Part shown: in pieces, positions 34,726-45,057 of the stretch
Numbering within the stretch: the stretch's first letter is position 1
Layout of the letters: each line of letters starts with the position of its first letter
Assembly (NCBI GenBank): GCA_037178975.1
Contig: JASJZH010000002.1
Location: 2,666,001 to 2,730,000 of the forward strand
Direction of reading: 5' to 3'
DNA length: 64,000 nucleotides
Origin: Oscheius tipulae
Lineage: Eukaryota; Nematoda; Chromadorea; Rhabditida; Rhabditidae
Notes under the pieces: generated by a model
What the model was told of the DNA's origin: nothing
Seen by the model: only the letters and a program-made list of their open reading frames with translations
Databases searched by the model: none
Made by a program: the position numbers and the translations under genes

Positions 34726-37700
34726 CTCCGCGCTAAACACATTCGTGTAAAGGCTTTGCATCTGGCTTCTGATTTTTGAACGGTTTTGACAGAAAATGGA
34801 ATGGAAAGGAGAATAACTGGTAGAAAGAGGGAGACGGAGAGACAGAGAGACAGAGAGAGAGAGACAGGTCTTTAAAACAATATAACAGAAGTAAACTAGA
34901 TTATTTACAACCAGAAAAAGTTTCACCTGTCCGACGCTTTTCTTTAGTCTTACTCCTGCTGGCAGAGCGAATACGTAGCAGCAAGTGCGGTTAGCAAACT
35001 AGACCCCTGATAATGGGTTCCATGTTGGAATGGACAGGCGATAGGGGATCAACACGTGGGAACAAGGGAAAGAGTCGAGAGGTCGCTCAGTTTTTACGGG
35101 CGAACATGGGTGGCGTCAAATATTTGGGAACCTGTCGTCAATTAGGCATGTTCCTTGATACTTGTTCTGTTCATTGTGACATATTTGAGGAGTACTTGGT
35201 TTGTCAAAGACCTGTGCCATTCTCAAGACTCGTTTTTCGGCGAACGGTCATTTTAGAAATGTCAAAGTTTGGCTTCAAATCTCAAGGGCTTTGATAACAC
35301 CGAATGATACGATTTTTAAGTGAAATATCTAAGGCTAAATACTAACTTTTTCAGGAAGGGAAAACATGAAAGATTGGAGAAGAAAATGCCTCAAATTGTC
35401 GTAAAACTATCGTCCCCTCGGTTGAATCATGGCGGTCTCTCTCTCTCTGTCCTCGTCCAGTCTGCGCCTCCTCTTGGGGAATACTCTCTCGGGTCAAGAC
35501 TCTGTACACAGTTTGGGAAACGTCTCACTGCCCATTGGGACAAATTGGGTAGACTGGAAGCTTCCTAGACTTCAGACCTTCCACGGGAAAGAGCAGTTAT
35601 CCGTCGACATCCAGGACGTTTCCGAGTTGTTCTGGCTGGAAACTGATGTTCATTTGGAAAGCTCTGGACCGTCAATGCTCCTGGACCTTGTATAAGAGAG
35701 TTTCTGTGATTCTTACCCCTCCCATCTTCACTGAACGAATGAAAGGAAAGTCAACCGGATAACTCTAGCAGAATCTAACGACACAGTACGTGTGTGAAAC
35801 GCTGATTCTAATCAAGTCAATTCCCAAAAAATATTCGTGGTAATTTTTTTGCCGCCTTGTCACCAATACATTTTCCCAGCTCTTCTTGACTTTTCCCCAT
35901 GTGCCCGGCTTCCATATTCCCAACCTTCTCAGACGGAGCTCCCTAATCAAAACAACTGACGCAGCAGTTGAAATGAAGCCTGATAGTTGGCTCTTTGAAA
36001 TATTCGAATTTACTAGTACACTTTGTCAATTGATGTTGTTGTGTTTTCGGGACGCAAATGTTCACAAACTTTGTCATTTGAGGACAGTCTAGTCTTTTTC
36101 CGTCCTTGACTCGTCTGTCTCTATGTCTCTCTGTCACTGTCTCTGTTTCTCGTCCACCGAAACAAACTCCGAACTCACTTGTTTACTTCAGTATCAGTCT
36201 GGTCTACTTCATCATTTCCGTCTACCGTATTCCTCACTTTCTTCCCAGAACTTAGAGTCAGAGCGCCTGACGCTCTTCCTTCTCTTCTTTACAGCCCATT
36301 ATAGCCTTACTACCTTCGTCAAGGCTGACACATCGTGCCTTCTTCTGTCTTAATCAGCCGTCTGTCAAAACAAAGCAGTACTTTTGGCTGTTCTGAGCAG
36401 AGATCCGGTCAGTTTTTACTCCTTTCCCGGTATGAATTTCTTGCACACTTTTTGATAGTTTCTCATTAATGTTCCAGAGGAGCTACTGTACTTCCTTGTT
36501 TCTTCAATTCTGGAGTGACTTCTCGTGAGGGTTTGAAAGGATTCTACTGTTTTTGATTGCTCTAGTCCTTTTTTGTATATAGCTGCGCTTACTGTCTCTG
36601 TCATAGTATTACTGTCAGCTTCTTCCGCTCTGTCACTACTCCTCATCTCCCCTAGACCGATCCAAACTGTCGCTGTTTCTGTCATGCTGTCCATGTACTG
36701 TCCCTCATCCATTTTCTGTCAATCTGTGCATGTCATTCTGCCCCCGACAATTTCGTGTCAACTATCGCTGTCTCTCTGTATCTCACAGTCATCCCGTCAC
36801 ATTCTCGAACCACATTCTCTGCTAACAATAAGTATGTCCCCAATCTCTTTTGCTTTCAAGCAGAGGTTACTATGTAAGCCCTGTCCTAATTAGCCAGCCT
36901 GTGTGATCGGTCTATTTTCGACCATGTGAAAATATACACAACCAAGGGTTTCCCCACTTGACCATCTTTTAAAAAACAACAATACTTCAAAAATTATCAA
37001 GTTTGCTTACATTTTCTGCTTTTGTGGCATGAAATAGGAAAATTGCCCCCGCTTGGTTGAAGGTGTCAATTACTTCTCGTCGCTTGGGCGTCATCGTTAG
37101 CCATCAATTGCATTCGAAAGGAACGCTTCTTTTGCAACATGTAAAAAAGAAGTCAGCCATCTCGGATAATTTAACCGACTTCCCCTTCTCCTATAGTTTC
37201 AGTCACTTTTTCCCTCTCCAACGGCTTCCTCGTGTTGAACATATAATTTCAAGGAAACATCACTGAAAAACACAAATTAGAAGCCCCTCAATAAATATTT
37301 GCGATCGGAAATCTATAGGGTATGTGGTATGCTAACTCGTTTACCAATTTTTGCTCCCGATAACCTGCGTTTCGTGTGCGTTCTCCCGATTAATTTCATT
37401 TACTGGGATCAAGTTCTTGTGCTTCTGAAGCTCTCTTGCTCTTTGCCGTTTTTAGGTCAACTCTGTCTTTCGTGTCAACTACCCTGCTCTCTTGATCTTT
37501 GCCTCTCTTTTTCTAGATTTATAGTCAGCCTAGTTTTCTCAGCCACGCGGTTCATATGAAGTACCTCGGTCACTTTCCCACAGGATCACTGAATTTAGGT
37601 TTCACATCCAAATGCTCTGGAATCGTCTTGCAGATTTCCAAGCCCCTTTTAATTAACTAAGTTCGCCAAATCCTGTATACTTTTTTGAAACTAGGAACGA

Positions 37701-39061
37701 AAAATGATCCAATCAGACTTGACAGCTGTATTTTTCGATGAGAGGGAAAAACTCTCTCGACTTTTCTACTCGTTCCGTCATCGCCGAAGACTGTCTCTCG
37801 GTGAATAATTGAGAGTCAAATGGCAACACCTGTCTAAATTGCTGTTCAATCTTCGGTTCGCTACTTCCAGAGATCTCCATTTGAATGCTTCCCATTTTTT
37901 TATCTTAGAGTTCATTGGAACAGCTCTATTTCAAATCTTGTCTCTTATAATCTACCACTGTACTGCTGAAAGACACTTGTCTTTGACCTGTCAGTCCTAC
38001 CAGACGATGAAACCATGACAAGGTCAAGTTCTCCTTATCCTAATTGACGGACATGCTCCCGCAACCAGCACATCATATCTCTTCTTCAATTTGAATCAGT
38101 TTGTTTGACAGTCCAGCTCAGCAAATGTTATTACTCTCTTACGCAAATCGAGGGAGAAGTCCCAGCTGTCTTCCGATTAAGACTGATTTATCGTTTTATG
38201 GCGCTCAAAGGGTTGAAACTGGTGTCTGAGAATGACAGGTTACAGACAGAAATCATCGAGCGACTTCCTCACTTTCAATACGTTTGCTAACCTCCTTCGT
38301 AGTTACCGTCAGGCAAGGCTAACTTCGTCCGTCAACCAAATAAACATAATGACAAGGTCAATCCCATACCTATTAGCACATTCCCCTCAGCTTACTGTAT
38401 AGCTGACAGGTCATATATCCTGTCCCAAACAAAACTTGTTGACTCTAAAGTTATCGTAAGTCGCTCTCTTCAGCTTACCCCAGCGTTTGATTCGGTTTGT
38501 ATTAAAGTTCAGCTCAACAAATGTTATTATTTTATTATACTGTTTGTGCGCCAAGAGAGTAAATTCAACCACCAGCTATCTTTCAAAGACTGATTCCTAA
38601 TTCTTCACTTTCCTACTGGTTGGTATTGACAGAACTTGGCATGTTGTATCAGGGCTGACTTGCCCTGTCTTGATTTAGTGGAACCTCCTACCTTCCAACC
38701 GGAAGTTGTTTCCTAATTGTGTATCATCCGAATGGAAAGTATTGAGAGTTTGACAGTTGCGGTCACTAGTAAGGGGCGTATAGCATCAAGTTGGCGGTAA
38801 ATTGTAAATGTGTAAATGTCAAACTCTTCAAAGACTTTGTCATTCTACGACAGAATCCATGTTCCTCCTTTTTACGTAATCTACCAAAAAAGAGGCTTCA
38901 TATGCTTCTGTTTTCATTGACTGACTCACATACTTTAATCATGTTCCAACATTCTGACATTCTTGTTTTTGTCGTACTTTGGTCATCCATGTTCTTATTC
39001 AATCTTTCCTTTCCTCTTCGACCATGTCTTCTAGATAAACGATACAATTTTAGGACAGAAA
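34726..39061. other. 4.3-kb region with no recognised gene
   Basis: Short ORFs only (for example 35013-35294 and 35429-35695), none with a clear family or consistent splicing. CT-rich microsatellites occur at 34820-34870, 36110-36160 and 36580-36800. A diverged direct repeat around TCAGCTCARCAAATGTTATT is found at about 38110 and 38510. The last part may be the GPCR promoter. Confidence 0.45.
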
Positions 39062-40574
39062 ATGACAGAATTCTCTCAGGCCGACTATGAAGACGCAGAT
39101 CCATTAGGTATTGGAGTCGTCTGTGCCGATACGGACACCTTCACTTCGCTTCAGGTCATCTTCCGATGTGTTATTCTGCCGACAGTCTGTTTGACAGGAA
39201 TCTTTTGCAATTTAGTCAACACTTACGTTTTTGCACAGAAAGCTGTCAGTTATTTTCTGCTGTCAACAAAAAACGGCACAGTTTAGATGCGAAAACAGAG
39301 CTTCAATCTCTTTTTTCTCTTCCTTAGTATGAGCGATGCAGTGGTGCTCATTTCGGCCATGATCGTCTTTGTGCTCCCGGCCATCGCTGAACTTGTAGAC
39401 TGGCTTCGTGAGTCTCTCATCTGTCCGTTTGAAAGGAAACTTCAGCTCTGAAGAACGCCTCCATCCGAATCCTGCTCGTCTTCTACCCAATCGGACAGGT
39501 AGCCCTGACAGCATCTGTCTACCTCACAGTGATGGTCACCTTCCATCGCTATATTGCAGTCTGTCACCCTTTCACAGCTGTAAGATCTTGTTTTTCAACC
39601 GGTTGTAATGTACAATTTTAGGCCAGGCACTATTACGGGTCGAAGATTGTTGTTGGACTGATCGTAGTCGTTATCCTGTTTGCGAATCTGTTCAACACGA
39701 CGAGATGGTTGGAACTGAGTTTGACTATCTGTTACAATATGAGACACAAACTGTGAGTTCCTATCTGTCTCTCTATCTCTCACCTGTTACCTTTATTCCA
39801 GATACGAAATAGAAATTCTCCCAACTGAACTGATGATGGCAAGAAGTTACACCATCTACTACCGTAACACAGCCTATACCACAATGCTCTTTTTCGTGCC
39901 CTTTGTGGCTCTCGTCTATTTCAACCTCCGAATCTGCATGGCTGTGAAGAAGTCGGAAAAGTTCACGGAAGCTTGTGAGTACTTCAAACGGCAAAGAGCA
40001 CATTTTTTCTTTTCAGTTTCTCCTCGAGACACAGCTCAATATTCTCCTGATGGTGGTCAGAAATCACCTCGACCCATGACTCCGAAAGACGGCCGTCGTG
40101 GTCGATCTCAATCCAGAGACATCAATCGGATGCTCACCTCGATCATTGTTCTGTTCTTGATGAGCAATAGTCTCGGATTGTTCAACAATATTCTCGAGCT
40201 GATGGAAATCTCCACTGGTGACAACACACTAGACACGGGATTGGTCGAGCTGTCTTCATTCTTTGTGAACATCAATGCCGCAGCCACGACGATCATCTAC
40301 TGGAAGTTCGGGACCAAGTACCGGTGTATTGTAAAGAAGGTGAGTAGAAAGAGAGAAAGAGAGAGAGAGAGAGAGATATGAAATATATAACCTTAATATA
40401 ACCAATTTCCAGGCCCTCTTCAGTCTCTTCGGCTTCAACTGGTGCCGTCCTGCCAATCTTCTCGGTCAGCATCGTCAGTACAACTGGGCCGAGGGACGCT
40501 CGACTGTGGCCAAATACACGGAACCCAGTTCTGTGAAAAAGGAATTCTTGAGTAGTAATGAGTGTCCTGTGTAG
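39062..40574 (+). CDS. FMRFamide-receptor-like neuropeptide GPCR
   Basis: Rhodopsin-family receptor, probably in neuronal plasma membrane. ATG 39062 follows an acceptor-like attttag. Segments: TM1 with LTGIFCNLVNTYVF, TM2 with SMSDAVVLISAMIVF, and TM3 ending VTFHRYIAVCHPF (HRY in place of DRY). TM4 (SKIVVGLIVVVILFANLF) ends NTTRWLEL, as in FMRFamide receptors (N-x-PR-x-xE). TM5 holds FFVPFVALVYFNLRI, TM6 LTSIIVLFLMSNSLGL, and TM7 FVNINAAATTIIYWKFGTKY. The third intracellular loop is Pro/Arg/Ser-rich. The protein ends SSNECPV at 40574, about 400 residues. It has six short introns, one with a GA microsatellite. The subfamily (frpr or similar) is inferred; the ligand is unknown. Confidence 0.88.
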
Positions 40575-40909
40575 CTTTGATACGGCCGGGCCTACTTTTC
40601 CTTCCATTGTGATCTCGATGCATATGATTGGTCTCGCTAACATGTCTGTACCTCAAGCAATACTGAACAATGAATGTTTCAAAAACTTGCTATTGATTTC
40701 TGGCTTTGAACAGTCAGGGTAGGCGAAACCGTTTTCGAAAGTGGTCTCGAGTATCGAACAAGAATCTGAACTGTCCTCCTTCCCCAGATTAAAGGCCACT
40801 GCAAGCTGTTCGCAAACCCACTTCCTCGGTTTTCTCAATTAGCCTATCCCGGTTTTTCCCGTGCCGTTTTCACTTTCGTCTTCTCATTGATCTCGCGCCC
40901 AATTCGAGG
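40575..40909. other. Short intergenic region
   Basis: 3' side of the GPCR gene and promoter of the next plus-strand gene. No other feature was seen. Confidence 0.5.
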
Positions 40910-43163
40910 ATGTTCGTCCGCCCAGTCTCGCTTCTTCTCCCACTTTTTGTCGCTCTGACCAGCGGTCAAGTTGACTTTGTTTGTTCATTTACTTACTTTT
41001 TTTACCTGTTCCATATTTCAGTCCCTCCAATGCCAAAAAGGCTACAGAGTTACGGGTATCAAGAGGACCAAGACGCATTATTCTGTGCTAGGAAGTCTGT
41101 CCATCGAATGTGAACAGGTGAATCAAGGACCGGTCGAGAGAACCATCTTCTTGCCAGATAGCTCGACCAGAGACCACACGCTGTGTCAATCAGCAAAGTA
41201 TCCCAAAATGTACGGGATTGCTTGAAGGATGCGATGGAGAGAGTTGGCTGGGAGGTCTCCATGCCTTCTTGTTGGAAAATACTACTCAAGCTGTGGTGTG
41301 AGTCTCGGTCTCTCTCCTTTTGATAGAACATCCAGACTGGACCCAATCTGTTGTACGTCCATCAATGTCCATTTGAACCCGAGCAGCTGCATACATGACC
41401 AGCTGAACGCCGCCAAGAAAGACTTCTCTCACTCCTTGGTAGCCGATTTGGCTTACAGAGGAATCCAGTGCTGGCACCAGTACGACACCAATCATACACT
41501 GGTCGACCTACTTTGGAAGATGGAGATTTGTCCTTTCGAGTCCGATGACTTCCCTGTGGTAATAACGGAAGGTGAGTCTCTCTGTCTCCCTCCCATACCC
41601 AAAGAAAGAAAGCTTGTCTGTTGTAACAATTATTATCGAATGATCTATATATCATCGGACTTCCTAATGTCCGGACTCTTCTTGTCCTCCTCGTCGTGGG
41701 CCGTGCCGATCTCCTCAACTCTCAACTGTGGCGGTCCCTGTTCCGATCTCTTGGTCTCGTCCTGTCCGCGAACTTTCTCCTCGATGGCTGCAGCCTCCTC
41801 GCCCAGCAAAAACGCGTCCATTTCGTTCAACAGCTCCGTCTGATGTCCTTTTTCGGCACGAGGCAGACGTTGCGACTTCTTCCTCTTCGGCTTGACCGAG
41901 CCCGTCTTGGCCAACTTCTTCTCCTTATTGTCCGACTTGTCGATGGCCGTCACCAGCTCATCGGGAACAAGGGTCTTCTTCGGCTTCTTCATAGACGTGG
42001 CCTGGTTCTTGATCGACGGCTCCTTCTTCTTGGTCTTTGTCGTCTTTCTGCTGTCCTTCTTAGAGCGCTTCCTCGTGGCGGCTATCAGCTTCGGCATGTC
42101 GACCAGCTGCATGATGTTCTCGTTCGTCACGCTGTCCTCCTGGATGTAGTCGGGTAGGAAAATTCGGATCTGGAACGGAATTGTTGATGATGGTTATAGA
42201 ACCATTCGCCGCTGCGTCTTAGTCCTTGTTCTTGTCAGTATCGGTCTTTCTTCTGTTTTCATGACATAAGTAGACTATCTAGTGCAGGCCAAGAGAGTAG
42301 TGATTACCTGTCAAGTCAGTCAGCAAGGAAGAATTCAAGAGTGGGTAGGGCCACATGGATAGCATCCTTCCAGAATTCAGTAAGCAGGTAGCAAAGCAGT
42401 GAGGGCAACGGGAAGTTATGTGGTTCGAACTATAAGGATCTCTAACTGTCAATCCCCTTCCCCCGTGTTCCCTCCCATGCCAGAAAGAGAAAAAGACGCA
42501 CTGAGAGATGAAGGATGAAGCTGAATTGGGCCATCACAAGACAGCATCCGAAGAGACGGACGTAGTGGATCAAGGGCACGTAGGTCGCCTCGTCCAGCGG
42601 CTTCTCAGCCTCTTCGAGCTCCGACTGCTTGAAGACCGGGCTCTTTTGCCATTTGGCGGCCAGGTCACGCCACTTCGTGCTGACTTCCTTCAGTGGGAAC
42701 TGAACTGGGTGGTAGGAAAGGGTTGGGTAGAAATGACCTACCTCCTCGATCTCCTCGCGAATCTTTGTGAAGTAGATGGCCATGACTGGACTAACGAGCA
42801 ACAGCAGACGGAGCGGGAGCATCTTAGATTGACTTCTGCTTTGGAACCTTGAAAACTTCCAAATCGAAGACAATTAAGCGAAGTTTTTGGAGCTTTGTCG
42901 ATGTTAGATAATTACAGTAGTTTCAAAAACTTGTTTACTTTCTTACTACTCACAATAAATTTTGCATAAGGGGGAACTGGAAGTCTCTCTGCCACTTTCC
43001 TTATTCTACCATTTCAGTAGACTGTGAGGAGTGCAGCTGCGTCTGTGGTATTCAACAGTGCTCCAACGGGGCCGAGCCCGTCCGAATCATTCACAAGAAA
43101 CGTAGTGGCAGGTGTGGATGTGAATGTGACTGTACCTACAAATGTATCAATTTTTCTGCATAA
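40910..43163 (+). CDS. Cys-rich secreted protein, unrecognised; host of a nested antisense gene
   Basis: A signal peptide (MFVRPVSLLLPLFVALTSGQ) is spliced to SLQCQKGYRVTGIKRTKTHY. A 90-bp intron then joins IECEQ to QSIPKCTGLLEGCDGESWL, and a third intron (GTGAGTC) joins NTTQAV to VTSRLDPICCTSINVHLNP. The block ends AYRGIQCWHQYDTNHTLVD ... FESDDFPVVITE at 41571. A phase-1 donor there fits an acceptor at 43018, giving DCEECSCVCGIQQCSNG ... GRCGCECDCTYKCINFSA, a Cys-dense tail whose stop (43161-43163) overlaps AATAAA. The product is about 230-250 residues with many Cys, so secreted and disulphide-bonded. No family was recognised. The last intron (about 1.45 kb) contains a complete minus-strand gene. 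Confidence 0.72.
41645..42822 (-). CDS. Small membrane protein with Lys-rich tail, nested inside another gene's intron
   Basis: M at 42822 (an in-frame ATG also at 42873) starts a hydrophobic segment, PLRLLLLVSPVMAIYF. Then come FYPTLSYHPVQFPLKEV, KWRDLAAKWQKSPVFKQSE and a second hydrophobic segment, YVRLFGCCLVMAQFSFILHL. An intron of about 330 bp joins to IRIFLPDYIQEDSVTNEN, then a long Lys-rich disordered tail (RKTTKTKKKEPS; KPKRKKSQRLP) and an acidic end at 41645. The product is about 280 residues: two membrane segments, then a charged tail. No family recognised. The whole gene lies in the last intron of the plus-strand Cys-rich gene, on the opposite strand. Confidence 0.7.
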
Positions 43164-43356
43164 TAAAGATTCTCTTCTTTCCCTGAAGTTATCATCCCCA
43201 GACTGACCTTCACAGCTGTCTCTCTCACTCTCTTCTCTCCGACTCTGTGACCGCCAAAATGGTTATCAGTTTTTCACTTAGTTGTTTCCTATTTGTTCGT
43301 ATTGGAACCTATAGGCTGTTCACGCTCATTTAACACTGTTCACTTCCAGTGCTTCT

Positions 43357-44564
43357 ATGGATGCTCCAGGCTGTAGTTCATGGCTAGACGATGCTCCTTT
43401 ACCGCCGCCAGACAGTCTATTGATACCATCTACGTCTGCGTTCACACCGCCATGGCCAGGAGATCATTTCACAATAGAGCAGTCCAATAACTTCTGGAAC
43501 CTGTTACCACCATTGGGGTATGGAACGTGAGTACGGGATATGCCATAGAAAGACGGAGAGATAGAAATTTGAAGCTTCGTTTAGACAGGAAAATGATCCG
43601 GAGCGGATAGCAGTAGTGCATGTGATTCCAGAAGAGAGGGAGTACATTGACCGGGCATTTTACTATGGAGACGAATGGGTTGAAGGGTTCTTCTATGAGA
43701 TGGACGCATTGGTGAGCCTCTACCTGTCTCTCTGTCTTTCTATCTCTTTATCTCTCTGCCTCTCTGCGCCCAACCTCTTTTTTTAGACCCCTCACGACTA
43801 TTTCAAATCTTCCAACAATCGTTTCCACATAGACGGTCTTGTGAAAAATCAGTCCACCGATGGACAAACACGATTCTCTTTAGGATGCTTTGTGTCCGCC
43901 GTACCTGTCATTCAAATGATCAAGATGATCGGTTCTGGAGTCGAAATTTGGCGTGACCAGAAAGGAAATGTCTTCTTGAAGAACACCAGCAAAGTGACAG
44001 TTTTCGTGCAAGCCGCCAATTATGCGTGTAGGGCAGGAGATCCACTGGATACTGTGTATCGTCTGGCTTCGCCATACAAGGAACCGAGCAATAACAGTGG
44101 GCTTGCAGACAGTGACAGTGACAGTTCTCCTTTCAGCCCACACTGTAGTTCTCTTCGACATGGACAAGTTCCAGCGTCTCTTCAAAAAGTGCCGCCGAGT
44201 CGATGAGCTTACCGCCTTGGCAGTGAGTTCCAGTTGCTTCTCGTCATAGAAACTATCCTCTAGACCCATTGCAACTCGCGAATCTCTTTCATAAAAGGCT
44301 TTGGAAAGAACTATCCTCTCCGCCCTGTCATCAGCAAGTGCCCTGTCTGGGTCGAGTTGAAGTTCTGCGTGCCGCTTATGGACATCGATAAGGTGGAATT
44401 AGAACATTTTAGGAGAAAAAGATGTACTGCAAAGTTTAGGGCGTAGAATTCTCTATAACTTTGTAGAGCTTCATTTTGTCCGAAAACCCTTGTTTATTGT
44501 CAAACGGTTTCAGAAGTTCGAAAAATTATGGGCGCCCTACTACGAGAAGCCGCCGAGAAAATAG
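43357..44564 (+). CDS. Smad protein with MH2 domain only
   Basis: TGF-beta signal transducer and nuclear transcription co-regulator. The start at 43357 is just downstream of an acceptor-like cttccag. A Pro-rich N-region (DDAPLPPPDSLLIP) precedes IAVVHVIPEEREYIDRAFY and the MH2 core. The core includes NRFHIDGLV, QTRFSLGCFVSAVPVI, MIGSGVEIWRDQKGNVFLKN and KVTVFVQAANYACRAGDP (matching Smad IFVQSRNCNY), and DTVYRLASPYKEPSNN. It continues with TVVLFDMDKFQRLFKKCRRV and THCNSRISFIKGFGKNYPLR (Smad TIRMSFVKGWG), then CPVWVELKFCVPLMDIDK. It ends FEKLWAPYYEKPPRK after an optional intron, or shortly after DIDKV if that intron is retained. No MH1 domain lies upstream (another gene ends at 43163) and neither end has an SSxS tail. 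This resembles the reduced C. elegans dauer Smads (DAF-14 lacks MH1), but orthology is not established. Confidence 0.88.
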
Positions 44565-45057
44565 AAGTCAAGTCATGCTTCCTACCTCTCTGCCCCTGTC
44601 AAATAAACAATCTTCTGTTTTTTGAGTCGATGCAGAACACTTGAGGTTCCGATTTCCAATTTTCTTCAAGTACCTCTCGACCAAGATTATCTATCCCTTT
44701 CTCTCGCAATCATCTCCGAAGACTCTCTGTCACCTTTCTTGTCAATTATTTGTCAAACTTGCTATCAGGCTCTGGAAAACAAAAGAGTACGGATAGTGAC
44801 TCTTTCCAGCCGCTCCAAAGCAAATTCTGACCTACGGAGAACCGTAAGCAGTCCTTTAATTCCTCTTTGATACACTTGTCTTCTTTTCCTATTTCGGTTG
44901 TATTCTGACATTTATAGGCCATCAAAATTCCAAAAAGTTGTTTCAACGTGACTTGCATAGTCAATAAGCCAACTACCTTTTGTGCCTCTCTAAACTCTAT
45001 GTGACGCAACCTTTCTTTCAATTTTCTATTAGCTTCACTATTGTTGGGCTCCAGAGA
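44565..45057. other. Intergenic region
   Basis: AATAAA near 44602 ends the Smad transcript. An ORF at 44622-44870 lacks support. No other element was seen. Confidence 0.5.

Noticed and set aside
35429-35695. ORF with a hydrophobic start (MAVSLSLSSSSLRLLLG)
   Set aside because: Could be a small secreted protein, but no splice, homology or poly(A) evidence was found.
41696-42157. 153-codon plus-strand ORF rich in Leu/Arg
   Set aside because: Shadow of the Lys-rich tail of the nested minus-strand gene; the minus strand has spliced continuity.
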